Shown here: in pieces, positions 22,545 through 30,782 of the stretch
How positions within the stretch are numbered: the stretch's first letter is position 1
Layout of the letters: every line of letters starts with the position of its first letter
DNA from: Candidatus Woesearchaeota archaeon
Lineage (GTDB): Archaea > Nanobdellota > Nanobdellia > Woesearchaeales > J072
Assembly: GCA_003695265.1 (NCBI GenBank)
Contig: RFII01000037.1
Location: forward strand, 1 to 33,707
Reading direction: 5' to 3'
DNA length: 33,707 nt
The notes under the pieces: model-generated
The model's database searches: none
Seen by the model: the letters and a program-made list of their open reading frames with translations, nothing else
Told to the model about the DNA's origin: nothing
Translations under genes and position numbers: made by a program

Positions 22545-23807
22545 ATGAAAGGACAAAGTCAGGAGATTCCTAGGTATGAAGTAAAAAGCCAAGATGAAAG
22601 AAAATACAAGAAAATTGAGAGGCTATTAACATATAATGGAAAAGTTTCTAGAGACACGCCACTGTCAAGAGACCTTTCAAGGCTGGTTAGCCTGAAAGGA
22701 AAAACACCTCTTGCAAAGCAGCTTGGCAATGGTGTGAGTAGGCTTGAGGATTCTCTTGTAAGAAGAATGCTCAGAGGAGAGCACTTATTTGAGGAAGGAA
22801 GCGCTGAATGGCTTTTAGCTAAAGCTGCCTTATCAATAGCTGCTGAGGAACAGCAAGGAAAAAGAGACCTCGGAACGCCCGAGCTGATACACCCATTTCT
22901 TATCGCAAGAGCAGCAGTCGCGTATGATCTTGGATTAGTTGGGTTGGTTTCTGGCCTAACACATGACATTGGAGAGGAGGTTATCAAGGCAGAGCACTCA
23001 GACATAAACCCAGAGCAAATAATGAATGGTGTCAACAAAAGAATTCTGGAAGAAATGGAAAAAAATTTGGATAGATATATTCCTAGGAAGAAATGGGCTG
23101 AGATTTCTAAAGTGTTAGATGATGCAGCAACGATTTCGGCAAGACTAACAAGAAGATTAAGTGAGCCTTATCACAGTTACATAGTTGGAGCGCTACATAA
23201 TTATTATGAAGGAAACACGTTTAATCCGCGATTGGCTTATGTAGCTGCAGTCTTAAAATATTTTGATAGGTTATTTAACACCCTAGATGTTGATTCTGTC
23301 GGTGAAGAAAGCCTGCTTGACCCTAAAAAAAGGTTCAAGCTTATTGCAAAAAATATTTTACTGGAAAACGAGACGAGAGTGCTTAGGAATAGGAGGGATT
23401 TCAAAATAGAGGACCGGCTAAATAAGAATTTAGCTTTTTTAGGGCATACAATCTTATATTTTACTGAGTTAGAGGCTGCAAAGTGGATGGGGCATATAAG
23501 AAAGTATTTGCCAAGAAGTTATAATGCTGCAGAAACAGACGAGTGGATTCAGGAATTTGAGCGCAGGGGTGGCTTTGATAAAAGGACAAGGAAGAGGCCT
23601 GCAAAACTTGTTGCTAAGTACCCTTGGCTCAGATTTCATGGAAAGATGAATTATGTGAGGGGTCATTTCAGAGGAGAGCATGACTTGGAATTATTGGAAG
23701 ATAGCATTGAATTGTATGAGTCAGTTTATGCTATGCGAAGAGCAGCCCAATTAATGTATGTTGAGCCACATAGGATTATTGATAACCTAACAGGAGACAG
23801 TGGCTGA
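22545..23807 (+). CDS. HD-domain protein of RelA/SpoT hydrolase type
   Basis: Product of 420 residues. An N-terminal helical region (~1-105) leads to the HD core: IHPFLIARAAVAYDLGLVGLVSG (H116), LTHDIGEEVI (H140-D141 and EE) and AAVLKYFDRLFNTLDV (D241, N245). This order matches the (p)ppGpp-hydrolase HD domain of RSH enzymes: H..., HD.vE, and K..DR..N, with all metal ligands (H, HD, D) retained. The ~170-residue C-terminal part is helical and unassigned. An alarmone-type pyrophosphohydrolase is likely by motif, the substrate is unknown. The next gene, 44 nt downstream, shows a RelA-synthetase-like motif, so the pair may be a split RSH-like system. A palindromic operator overlaps the promoter. 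Confidence 0.78.
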   Translation: MKGQSQEIPRYEVKSQDERKYKKIERLLTYNGKVSRDTPLSRDLSRLVSLKGKTPLAKQLGNGVSRLEDSLVRRMLRGEHLFEEGSAEWLLAKAALSIAAEEQQGKRDLGTPELIHPFLIARAAVAYDLGLVGLVSGLTHDIGEEVIKAEHSDINPEQIMNGVNKRILEEMEKNLDRYIPRKKWAEISKVLDDAATISARLTRRLSEPYHSYIVGALHNYYEGNTFNPRLAYVAAVLKYFDRLFNTLDVDSVGEESLLDPKKRFKLIAKNILLENETRVLRNRRDFKIEDRLNKNLAFLGHTILYFTELEAAKWMGHIRKYLPRSYNAAETDEWIQEFERRGGFDKRTRKRPAKLVAKYPWLRFHGKMNYVRGHFRGEHDLELLEDSIELYESVYAMRRAAQLMYVEPHRIIDNLTGDSG

Positions 23808-23851
23808 AACCCCACAATATTATTGCATAATTGCTAAAAAATAATAATAAA

Positions 23852-26380
23852 ATGGCAAGTGCTTTTTCAACACAGGAAGTAAGGGAATTCCTTGAACTTA
23901 CAGACATAATATTGGGGTGTTATGAAGACGGCAGGCCAGTGTCTCCTGAGCTCTTAGAGAAGACTCTTACTAGAGCGCGCCTAAAGGAGCTGCAGAGGTA
24001 TCTGGAAAACGAAGCATACCATAGTATGAACAATTTAAGAAGCGTATGTGGCAATATAAAAACAAGGTACATGAAGAGAAAAAGGGCGCAGAAAAGCACT
24101 TACCAAAATGTCTTTGACGGCGGAACATATGAGGTTTGGGATTTTGATCATGTTTCCCATGGAATAATATCATCTATGATTTTTGGATTAAAGTCAAGGG
24201 GCGGCTTCTGGCAGAAGTATCCAAAACACATAAAAGAGGGTAGAAGAAGAAGTGATTTTGCAAGGGCCACTGTAATTGTGAAGCATCCTGATGCTCCACA
24301 TCTGCCACGCGGAGTTCCTGATGTGGAGATAACAGCATTAACAAGAGAAGAGAGGGAAGCCTACAGGAAAAACAATGGTGCTGCTTGGGAGGAATACGAA
24401 AAAAAATGGGGGGAAAAGAATAAGAGGACAGCAGAAGAGCTTGTTATGGTTATTGAGAAAGGCATTTTTCCTTTTAAGGTTATAAACAGAAAAGACTTGC
24501 CCGTATTGTATAATGGAAGAAGGGTTTTGATGCGCGGACAAAGGTTCTCAATGTTTGGAGGAGGGCCGAGGGATTTTATTGACGCTGATTACTTAAGGTT
24601 TCCAACAGTGGAAGAAGCAAAGGAGTTTGTTGATGATTTACGGAACAAGAATATTACTGAGACCTTGGAGAATATTGTTGGGGCAAGAGAAGCTTTCTCG
24701 TATGAGAAAAATGATGAAATGTATTATGTTGCGAGAGACAGGAGTTCTGTTGCAGTTATGATCACGCCGATTAAGCATAGCAAAAGACAAGGCAAGGTTG
24801 CAACACTGCTTTCGAAAGTAATGACAAAATACACGTGCACGACCCATAGATGGGAAAGTGTAAGGGGTGCGGAAGAATACATGGACTATATCAGGAAGAC
24901 AGTAGATGCTAGGCCAGTAAAAAAAACAAAATTTTCGCATGACGTTCTGCTTTTTAAGAGAGGAAACAATTATCATATACTAGCGAGAAGGAATAATGAA
25001 ATTGTGGAGTTTGTTGGTAGTGGGAGAGAGAGCATCTTTTTTGATGCTGCAAAAAGGGTTGTTGACGATGCTCTCAACCCAAAAAACAAGGTTAAGAAAG
25101 AATACTGCGGAGCTTTTAAAGGTCTTGTTAAGTTTGATTTAAGCTCAATGCCTGGGCTAATATTAGAGGAAGGCTGTGTTTTAGAGGACAGGCTGTCACG
25201 ATATGATAACCTCGAAATTGACACTAGCTCAGGGGAGTTCATGTCTGACAATTATTTTAGGGAGCCGAAAGGCGAGAGAAAGTATGCGGGCAGTATTAAC
25301 ATGACAATAATTTTTAATGGTCAAGAGATCGAGCTTAAAATAATGACTCCAGAGCTTTATTACAAGTCTTTCTGCGGAAACCCAAAATGGGTTCCAAGAG
25401 AGTCTGGAGGTTACAAAGCAGGAGAGGAAACATTCAAGGATTTTATAGACGTCCTTGAAGTGTTTAGAAGAAGCCCTGAGCAGTCGCTTCGTGACATCAG
25501 GGATGATATTGAGATAAACTTGTATTTGAGAGAGATGAGAGAATTCCGTGAATTATTAGAATATGTGACTAGTTTTGATGAAGCATTAGATGTGTTTAAC
25601 GAAGCAAGAAGGATATATTTAAGAGCATGCACTGATCATCCTCCCCAAAAGACAGAGAGGTTAGGCAGATTGCTCTCATCATTTTTGAACCCTTATTTTT
25701 CAGAGAGAGGCCTTGCCATAATTGACGTTGCAGACCAGCTGCAATCACTGGAAGGGGAAATAATGGGGAAACCTATAAGCGTTGTTGTTAATGAATCATT
25801 GCATTTGTCAAGGTTAAATGAGATATTAAGAATCTTGGATGAAAAAACCCCTTTGATAAGCCAAACTGGAATTTCACATAATCATCGCCTGCAGGCTTAT
25901 GCTTTGCTGGAAATGGCAAGGCATTACGAAGAATTTTATGGAATATCGTTTCCTACAAGCTACAAAGAGGAAACAATGATGCCGAAAATCAACGGGTTTT
26001 TAGAGCATTTTGTTAAGGTAGAGCCGTCTAAATTATTAAGGAATCTGATAACGCCTGAAAGCCTTGAAAGACTGATGTTTGGGAGTGAAGAGCATCAGAT
26101 GGGATTAAATGAGGAAGGCAGGGCTTTCTTTAATAGTGGGGGGTATCATAGAATAACAGAGGTTCCTAAAGGATTAACCTTAACTTCCCGTCTTGGTAAG
26201 TACAAGAAAAGCGTTATAGAAGATGATTTTAATAATGTATTTCGCCCTCTTGGATTTTCAGATGATGAGATTTCGTTTATGGTTAGTCGCGCCTGCGACT
26301 TAGTAAAAACATTGAAGATTAGGAGGTTTAACGAGCTTTATAATGGCATTCCATTACACAGAACAACATATATTACTTGA
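23852..26380 (+). CDS. Large uncharacterised protein with a RelA/SpoT synthetase-like motif
   Basis: From ATG 23852 (a TTG at 23831 is less likely) the product has 842 residues, soluble, no signal or TM. Most of it is not recognised. Residues ~466-499 read DNYFREPKGERKYAGSINMT...NGQEIELKIMT and align with the RSH synthetase core (DYI..PK..GY.S.H.T...G...E.QIRT); the catalytic-type Glu is E494, while the usual His is Asn483. Upstream, IKHSKRQGKVATLLSKVMTKY (~320-340) could correspond to the K-rich R.K...S...K segment before the NTase core. The C-terminal ~330 residues are helical. It follows the HD hydrolase-like gene and is probably cotranscribed. The match is by eye and could be chance; a structural comparison is needed to settle it. 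The 3' end overlaps the convergent PUA gene by 8 nt. Confidence 0.6.
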   Translation: MASAFSTQEVREFLELTDIILGCYEDGRPVSPELLEKTLTRARLKELQRYLENEAYHSMNNLRSVCGNIKTRYMKRKRAQKSTYQNVFDGGTYEVWDFDHVSHGIISSMIFGLKSRGGFWQKYPKHIKEGRRRSDFARATVIVKHPDAPHLPRGVPDVEITALTREEREAYRKNNGAAWEEYEKKWGEKNKRTAEELVMVIEKGIFPFKVINRKDLPVLYNGRRVLMRGQRFSMFGGGPRDFIDADYLRFPTVEEAKEFVDDLRNKNITETLENIVGAREAFSYEKNDEMYYVARDRSSVAVMITPIKHSKRQGKVATLLSKVMTKYTCTTHRWESVRGAEEYMDYIRKTVDARPVKKTKFSHDVLLFKRGNNYHILARRNNEIVEFVGSGRESIFFDAAKRVVDDALNPKNKVKKEYCGAFKGLVKFDLSSMPGLILEEGCVLEDRLSRYDNLEIDTSSGEFMSDNYFREPKGERKYAGSINMTIIFNGQEIELKIMTPELYYKSFCGNPKWVPRESGGYKAGEETFKDFIDVLEVFRRSPEQSLRDIRDDIEINLYLREMREFRELLEYVTSFDEALDVFNEARRIYLRACTDHPPQKTERLGRLLSSFLNPYFSERGLAIIDVADQLQSLEGEIMGKPISVVVNESLHLSRLNEILRILDEKTPLISQTGISHNHRLQAYALLEMARHYEEFYGISFPTSYKEETMMPKINGFLEHFVKVEPSKLLRNLITPESLERLMFGSEEHQMGLNEEGRAFFNSGGYHRITEVPKGLTLTSRLGKYKKSVIEDDFNNVFRPLGFSDDEISFMVSRACDLVKTLKIRRFNELYNGIPLHRTTYIT

Positions 26381-26819
26381 TAATCCTGGTTTTCGGCACA
26401 AAATTGGTTAGATTGTTATTCCTGATTTTTCCGCACCCTAGAAAATCGTTTCCTGACTTAACAATTTGAAATGATTGAGTATCTTGCTCTAAAGGTATGC
26501 TGTATCCTTTCATCCATAATATTTTTTGCTTTTCATCAAGCTCAACAACATTCTTTGTTGCTTCTTTGCCAAAGATTTGAGAGCCTTCAATGCTTAGCCT
26601 AATCTCATTATTTGTCAATTCGCCGAGATAAAGTCCGAGAGCATCAACTCTTAGTTTTTCCATATCAAATTTAAGAACTTCTTTGTTCACAACATACAAC
26701 CTGTTTTTCCTGTTAATCAAAAAAGCCATGTTTGTTTCTTTCTTGATTCCCCACTGCTTGTTGAGAATTTCAAGAATTCTTCTCACTTCTTTTTTATTCA
26801 GTATTTTAAGCTTCATCAT
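26373..26819 (-). CDS. PUA-domain RNA-binding protein (Nip7/NOP2-PUA-like)
   Basis: Product of 148 residues from ATG 26819, which overlaps the aIF5B stop (ATGA); ATG 26816 is an alternative. An N-terminal alpha/beta region (MKLKILNKKEVRRILEILNKQWG) is followed by a C-terminal PUA domain: LGLYLGELTNNEIRLSIEGSQIF, KQKILWMKGYSIP, IVKSGNDFLGCGKIRNNNLTNFVPKTRII. The G..lG.gk...n...N.vPk.R motif is the PUA core. This matches the stand-alone archaeal PUA proteins related to Nip7 or to the C-terminal part of rRNA m5C methyltransferases, acting in ribosome biogenesis. Translational coupling with aIF5B supports a translation role. Confidence 0.85.
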   Translation of the reverse strand: MMKLKILNKKEVRRILEILNKQWGIKKETNMAFLINRKNRLYVVNKEVLKFDMEKLRVDALGLYLGELTNNEIRLSIEGSQIFGKEATKNVVELDEKQKILWMKGYSIPLEQDTQSFQIVKSGNDFLGCGKIRNNNLTNFVPKTRIIK

Positions 26820-28567
26820 ATACCCCACAATGGGTTGTCCTTGCGCATTATAGCAGCTATTTCTTTTAGCACTTCGATTTCTCCCTCTGAGAAGCAGTGC
26901 TTAAGGCTTTTCTGCTGCCTGAACTCTTCTTCGGATATTGCAGAGTAAAGAATGTCTCCCTCATGAATCTGCCTTCCGACTGTTGCGCCCTCGAGAGCTA
27001 CTGCGACCTGCTTGTTTTTCCCTGCTTCTGCAATGCTTTCTTTTTCCTGCTGAATATTTTTTACTTTTGCAATTGTTTTGCCGTTTTTCATTAGGTCAAT
27101 CCCTGTTTTTAATGTTCCCTCAATGATGTCGACTCCCACAATAGCTGGGTTGCTCTGCCTGAAAACATAACCTTTCATTACCTCAATTTTGCACGGCTTT
27201 GTAAACGCGCAAAGCATCTTTTCCTGCTCTGCCTTTTGTGTTTCCTCACGCCACTTCTCAAAATCCTCAATTAATTTGTAAATTACATTATTAGTTAAAA
27301 TCTTGACTTTTGATGATTTGGCGTCTGATTCTGCTGTGACATTAAATCCTAGTATTACAGCATTTAACGGGTCTGTTCCCAAGTTGCTCTCAGCCTCGAC
27401 AATGTCTTTTTTTGTTATTTTTCCTATTTCTGCCTTTCTTATAGGAACTAGTTTCTCGGCAAGAAGCTTTGAAAGCGCCTCTAACGAGCCGAGAGTGTCA
27501 GCCTTTATTATCACACCTTCTTTCTCAGTTTTTATTAGTACTTCCTCAACCTCTTTTTGGACTTCCTCTTTTGCCTTTTCAACATCAAGCGCAACCATCA
27601 AAGGCATTCCCGCCACTGCATTCTCAAGGCCGGGAGCAGATATTTTTACTCCTGTCGCAGCTATAACTTCTTTGACGTGGTTGAACTTGCTTTTTTTGTC
27701 CCGCATCTCTGCTAATGGTGCTGGCTCAAGCAATGCCCTCACTTTAGTAACAATCGGCTCATCCACTGAACCTATCACAACCGTGTCATTAACTTTTAGA
27801 ACGCCGTCAAATATTATGACATCAATTGTTGAGCCAAGCCCTTTCTCCTCCTTAACTTCGATTATTGTGCCTTTTGCAGGGCCTTCAACGCTGCAGTCAA
27901 GGCATTGATTTAAAAATTTCTGGGCGAGCCCTGCTATCATCATGAGTAGTTCTGGAATTCCTTCTTTTGTTACTGCAGAGCACGGCACAATAGCAACCTG
28001 TTTTGTGTAATCATCAACCCTGTCAAACCTTTCTGACTGAAAACCCAATTCATGTATTCTGCCAACCAGCTCGTATAATTTTTTTTCGATTTCTGTTCTT
28101 ACTTTTTCATCCTGCTCTTGAATTGCAGTGAGGATTGGCTTTTCTGATTTTTTCCATCCGGGTATTAAGTCAATCTTGTTTGCAGCTATGATAAATGGTG
28201 TTTTGTACTGTTTAAGTATTTCAATTGATTCTAGAGTCTGTGGCTTAAAACCCTCGTTGATGTCAACCACAAGAATCGCGATATCTGCTATGTTTCCGCC
28301 GCGTTTCCTTAAGCTGGTAAAGGCTGCGTGTCCTGGAGTGTCAATAAAGAGAAGCCCTGGAATTGTGAAGTCCATTTTCAATTGGCACAACAATTCCTTG
28401 CATATTCTCTTGATAGTCTCAATAGGAATAATGCTTGCACCTATAGCCTGAGTTATCCGTCCTGCTTCTTTCTCGATAATGGCAGTTCCCCTAATGCTGT
28501 CCAGGATAGAACTCTTTCCGTGGTCTACATGACCAACTACTACGCAGATGGGTGATCTGACTGCCAT
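26816..28567 (-). CDS. infB: Translation initiation factor aIF5B (IF2-like GTPase)
   Basis: Product of 583 residues from ATG 28567; a TTG at 28573 is an alternative. The G domain has G1 GHVDHGKS (12-19), G2 region ITQAIGAS, G3 DTPGH (76-80), G4 NKID (130-133) and PCSAVTKEG as G5. Beta-barrel domain II (EGPAKGTIIEVKEEKGLGSTIDVIIFDG), alpha/beta domain III and a second barrel IV (PCKIEVMKGYVFRQSNPAIVGVDI...) follow. It lacks the long N-terminal extension of eukaryotic eIF5B, as is usual in archaea. It promotes subunit joining and Met-tRNAi placement. It heads a two-gene unit with the PUA protein; repeat copy 2 lies ~55 nt upstream of its start. Confidence 0.97.
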   Translation of the reverse strand: MAVRSPICVVVGHVDHGKSSILDSIRGTAIIEKEAGRITQAIGASIIPIETIKRICKELLCQLKMDFTIPGLLFIDTPGHAAFTSLRKRGGNIADIAILVVDINEGFKPQTLESIEILKQYKTPFIIAANKIDLIPGWKKSEKPILTAIQEQDEKVRTEIEKKLYELVGRIHELGFQSERFDRVDDYTKQVAIVPCSAVTKEGIPELLMMIAGLAQKFLNQCLDCSVEGPAKGTIIEVKEEKGLGSTIDVIIFDGVLKVNDTVVIGSVDEPIVTKVRALLEPAPLAEMRDKKSKFNHVKEVIAATGVKISAPGLENAVAGMPLMVALDVEKAKEEVQKEVEEVLIKTEKEGVIIKADTLGSLEALSKLLAEKLVPIRKAEIGKITKKDIVEAESNLGTDPLNAVILGFNVTAESDAKSSKVKILTNNVIYKLIEDFEKWREETQKAEQEKMLCAFTKPCKIEVMKGYVFRQSNPAIVGVDIIEGTLKTGIDLMKNGKTIAKVKNIQQEKESIAEAGKNKQVAVALEGATVGRQIHEGDILYSAISEEEFRQQKSLKHCFSEGEIEVLKEIAAIMRKDNPLWGI

Positions 28568-28598
28568 TTTCAATCATATTAGCAAGGAACAGCGTGTT

Positions 28599-28612
28599 GT
28601 TTTTATATTTTT
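28599..28612 (-). promoter_or_regulatory. TATA box of infB
   Basis: On the minus strand AAAATATAAAAAC lies ~32 nt before ATG 28567. Its reverse, TTTTTATATTTT, is also a possible TATA box for a plus-strand RNA starting in repeat copy 2. Confidence 0.45.
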
Positions 28613-28624
28613 TCTTTATGTAGC

Positions 28625-28727
28625 AAAGTCAACTTATGTGAGATAAGTTTTAGTGAAAGGGTGGTGTGTGTGGGACTAAAAAAATTTTATAATCTCTTAA
28701 CTCAACAAAATTAGCTTAATTTGTAAT
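28625..28727. repeat. Dispersed intergenic repeat, copy 2 (partner at 14602-14725)
   Basis: The core 28625-28685 matches copy 1: same hairpin arms AACTTA/TAAGTT (28631-28636 and 28644-28649), G-rich GGGTGGTGTG, and GTGGGACTAAAAAA. Differences in the loop (TGTGAGA versus TGTGGGG) leave the stem intact. As in copy 1, it lies between the end of one minus-strand gene and the promoter of the next. Confidence 0.75.
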
Positions 28728-28747
28728 ATGAGTTAAAAAAAAGAAAT

Positions 28748-28797
28748 GCGAGAGAGACTTAGAACGTCTGGAAAGGGGGGTTAAGTCTTTCTCTCGC
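28748..28797 (-). terminator. Strong hairpin with U-run after the Lrp gene
   Basis: GCGAGAGA pairs with TCTCTCGC and, after a TT bulge on one side, GACTTA with TAAGTC: 14 bp around a ~20-nt loop that contains GGGGGG on the plus strand. On the minus strand it starts ~10 nt after the lrp stop and is followed within 5 nt by a run of eight T (ATTTCTTTTTTTT), so it probably ends or stabilises the lrp transcript. Confidence 0.65.
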
Positions 28798-28807
28798 AAA
28801 AAAATGA

Positions 28808-29260
28808 TTATGCTTCGTGAATGACAGTAAAGCTTGTGGTGTTTTCTATGCCTTCAATCATTTGGATTTTTTGTAGGAGAACCTCATCATACTCCTTTAC
28901 ATCCTTGACGCGCACAATTGCTATTATGTCAGTTCCGCCTGTAACTATGTCTGTCCTTTCAACAAAGTCGAATTTCTTTATTTTTTTTGCAATATCATAT
29001 TGGGAAATTTTGTTTTGCTTGAGCAGCTTAAGGTCAACTTTTATCAGTACATACACTACAAAACCTTTCCCGATTTTTTCATAGTCGAGGTTTATGGTAA
29101 AATTTTTTATTACGCCGTTTTTCCTTAGCTTTTTGATTCTGTTGTGTATGGTTGTTGCCGGAAGCAAAGTTTTTTTTGCTATTTGCCTGGTTGTATAATC
29201 TCCGTTCTCTTTGAGCACTTCAAGTATTTTCAAGTCTTTGTCATCAATAATTCTTTCCAT
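28808..29260 (-). CDS. Lrp/AsnC-family transcriptional regulator
   Basis: Product of 150 residues. The N-terminal HTH (DDKDLKILEVLKENGDYTTRQIAKKTLLPATTIHNRIKKLRKNGVI) and C-terminal RAM/AsnC ligand domain (YVLIKVDL...VERTDIVTGGTDIIAIVRVKDVKEYDEVLL...GIENTTSFTVI) are complete. Family members are octameric feast/famine regulators that sense amino acids. A 16-bp perfect palindrome between its TATA box and start suggests negative autoregulation, as in archaeal LrpA. Confidence 0.95.
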   Translation of the reverse strand: MERIIDDKDLKILEVLKENGDYTTRQIAKKTLLPATTIHNRIKKLRKNGVIKNFTINLDYEKIGKGFVVYVLIKVDLKLLKQNKISQYDIAKKIKKFDFVERTDIVTGGTDIIAIVRVKDVKEYDEVLLQKIQMIEGIENTTSFTVIHEA

Positions 29261-29262
29261 TA

Positions 29263-29293
29263 TGGAACAAATGTTCCAAATATTATATAAATT
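29263..29293 (-). promoter_or_regulatory. TATA box and palindromic operator of the Lrp gene
   Basis: TGGAACAAATGTTCCA (29263-29278) is a perfect 7-2-7 palindrome located 2 nt upstream of the start codon and right after the minus-strand TATA box AATTTATATAAT (29282-29293). A bound dimer would block the transcription start. Confidence 0.7.
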
Positions 29294-29367
29294 TTTCTAT
29301 TTTTTGCAATTTTTTTAATTATTTTTGGATTAAATTATTATATTTGTAATCATTTCTGATTAATAAA

Positions 29368-29889
29368 ATGGTATTCATAAGTGATATTATTGGAAGAGAA
29401 AAGCTGGACGAAGTCGTTGAAATGGTTTTAAGAAGCCCATGGCACATTATTGACGACTTGATGTCCAGTCTCTTAACAACAAAGCGGAACAGGACAAGAA
29501 TCCAGGCAATTGTCTTGCCGTATGACAGTGAAGTGCTTGTTTATTCATGCAGGATAAGGCATGATGACAGCTCATCTGCAATTGGCCGATTAAACAAAGT
29601 GGTTGAAGAAAGCAGAGATATTACAAAAATAAGAGTGGATGAATCAGTGTTTGAAGCATTGAGAGATGACTCGGCATACAACTTGTACCCCTTTGATGAG
29701 GAAGCAGGATTATACCTTAGAAGATGCGAACTGCCGGAAGGCGCTCAGAGAAGGGAAAGCAAACAGTTTTTTTGCATGGGAATAGCAGAGTTCGGAACGC
29801 TCAGAGGCTGCTGGGTTAACAAAATGGTTTACACTCCAGACCCGGAAAGATACAGAATAAAGTCAAAAAGCAAGCTCACTTGGGATTAG
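29368..29889 (+). CDS. Uncharacterised soluble protein
   Basis: Product of 173 residues, no signal or TM. The N-terminal helical part (GREKLDEVVEMVLRSPWHIIDDLMSSLLTTKRNRTRIQAIVLPYDSEVLVYSCRI) is followed by an alpha/beta region with RRCELPEGAQRRESKQFFCMGIAEFGTLRGCWVNKMVYTPDP. Three Cys after the N-terminal half have no zinc-like spacing. No family is recognised. A TATA-like box (AAATTATTATATT, ~29333-29345) lies ~23 nt upstream, so leaderless. It converges with the next gene, 5 nt apart. Confidence 0.7.
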   Translation: MVFISDIIGREKLDEVVEMVLRSPWHIIDDLMSSLLTTKRNRTRIQAIVLPYDSEVLVYSCRIRHDDSSSAIGRLNKVVEESRDITKIRVDESVFEALRDDSAYNLYPFDEEAGLYLRRCELPEGAQRRESKQFFCMGIAEFGTLRGCWVNKMVYTPDPERYRIKSKSKLTWD

Positions 29890-29894
29890 ATTAG

Positions 29895-30653
29895 TTAATG
29901 ATAGAGAGTGTTGTCTTGATCTAAACCATATTTTCTTTTTAATTCTTCAATCCTGGCTGAGAGCCTACTTATGCCAGCTGTGATTCTGCGCTTTTCTTCC
30001 GTGCTCTCAGCAGCTGTGAGCGCTTCAAGATTAGCGTCAATTCTTTTTTTGAGATCATCAATTTCGCCGATTGCATCCATGCTTTCTTGAAGAGCTGCGA
30101 AATCATGCTCTGTCATTCTTTCCAGCAGGTTAAGGTAATCCCCTCTCATATCAAACAACAGGTCCCTGTACTCTTTGAAGTATGTTGATAATTTCTGCAT
30201 CACTTCCGGCACTGCAGGATTTACTGAAGTCCTTTCTCCAAAGTTCACAGCCATTTGGTAGTATGATTTTCCGCGCTGAACTTGGGCTTCAAAACTTTTA
30301 CTAAGAAAGTCACCACCACAAACGCCTTCAGGAAATAATCCAAGCATGAACAGCAGGAAATCAGCGTTTACCCTGCAGATATCAAACCTTGTCCTGTAAC
30401 TTTTAGAACGGGCAATTCTTTCAAACACGTCTGAGTCGTAAGGAGAGACATATTGCAAAAACCTTCCTGAATTCCTCGACCTCATCGGGTCGAGAAGAAC
30501 TCCTGTGATATAAACATTCACATCCTCATCAAAAATGACACTGTTTGACGGAAAAGAGCTCATTCTTTCTTTAAGCAGACTGCTGATCAAGAAATATGAT
30601 GCCGGATTTGACTCATGAGGATCATTTAAGTCAGTGTAAACTAAATTTTCCAT
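29895..30653 (-). CDS. Uncharacterised soluble protein with C-terminal coiled coil
   Basis: Product of 252 residues. The first ~150 residues are alpha/beta with a few Cys (ICRVNADFLLFMLGLFPEGVCGGDFLSKSF) and the last ~90 are helical with coiled-coil character (DLKKRIDANLEALTAAESTEEKRRITAGISRLSARIEELKRKYG). No signal or TM. The MLGLFPEGVCGG..L segment resembles proteins that track colony or cell assembly in DPANN genomes, but I cannot name a family. A TATA box on the minus strand (CTTAAATATTTC, 30672-30683) lies ~20 nt upstream of the ATG. Confidence 0.7.
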   Translation of the reverse strand: MENLVYTDLNDPHESNPASYFLISSLLKERMSSFPSNSVIFDEDVNVYITGVLLDPMRSRNSGRFLQYVSPYDSDVFERIARSKSYRTRFDICRVNADFLLFMLGLFPEGVCGGDFLSKSFEAQVQRGKSYYQMAVNFGERTSVNPAVPEVMQKLSTYFKEYRDLLFDMRGDYLNLLERMTEHDFAALQESMDAIGEIDDLKKRIDANLEALTAAESTEEKRRITAGISRLSARIEELKRKYGLDQDNTLYH

Positions 30654-30671
30654 TTGAATTTTTTCTCAGAA

Positions 30672-30740
30672 GAAATATTTAAGAATTTCTGTAAATTTGC
30701 TGTTAATAATCTTTTGCAGCACCAAAATGCTTAAATATTA
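30672..30740. promoter_or_regulatory. Divergent promoters between 30653 and 30783 genes
   Basis: Minus-strand TATA CTTAAATATTTC (30672-30683) and plus-strand TATA GCTTAAATATTA (30729-30740) serve the two flanking genes. For the plus gene the motif GGGGTGG at 30770-30776 acts as a ribosome-binding site and decides the start at 30783. Confidence 0.5.
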
Positions 30741-30782
30741 GTTGTTATTGTAGAATGGTAATAACCAATGGGGTGGTTTTGT

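Noticed and set aside
27303-27908. 201-residue open frame on the plus strand
   Set aside because: Antisense to aIF5B, low-complexity Ser/Thr/Phe composition, no start signals.
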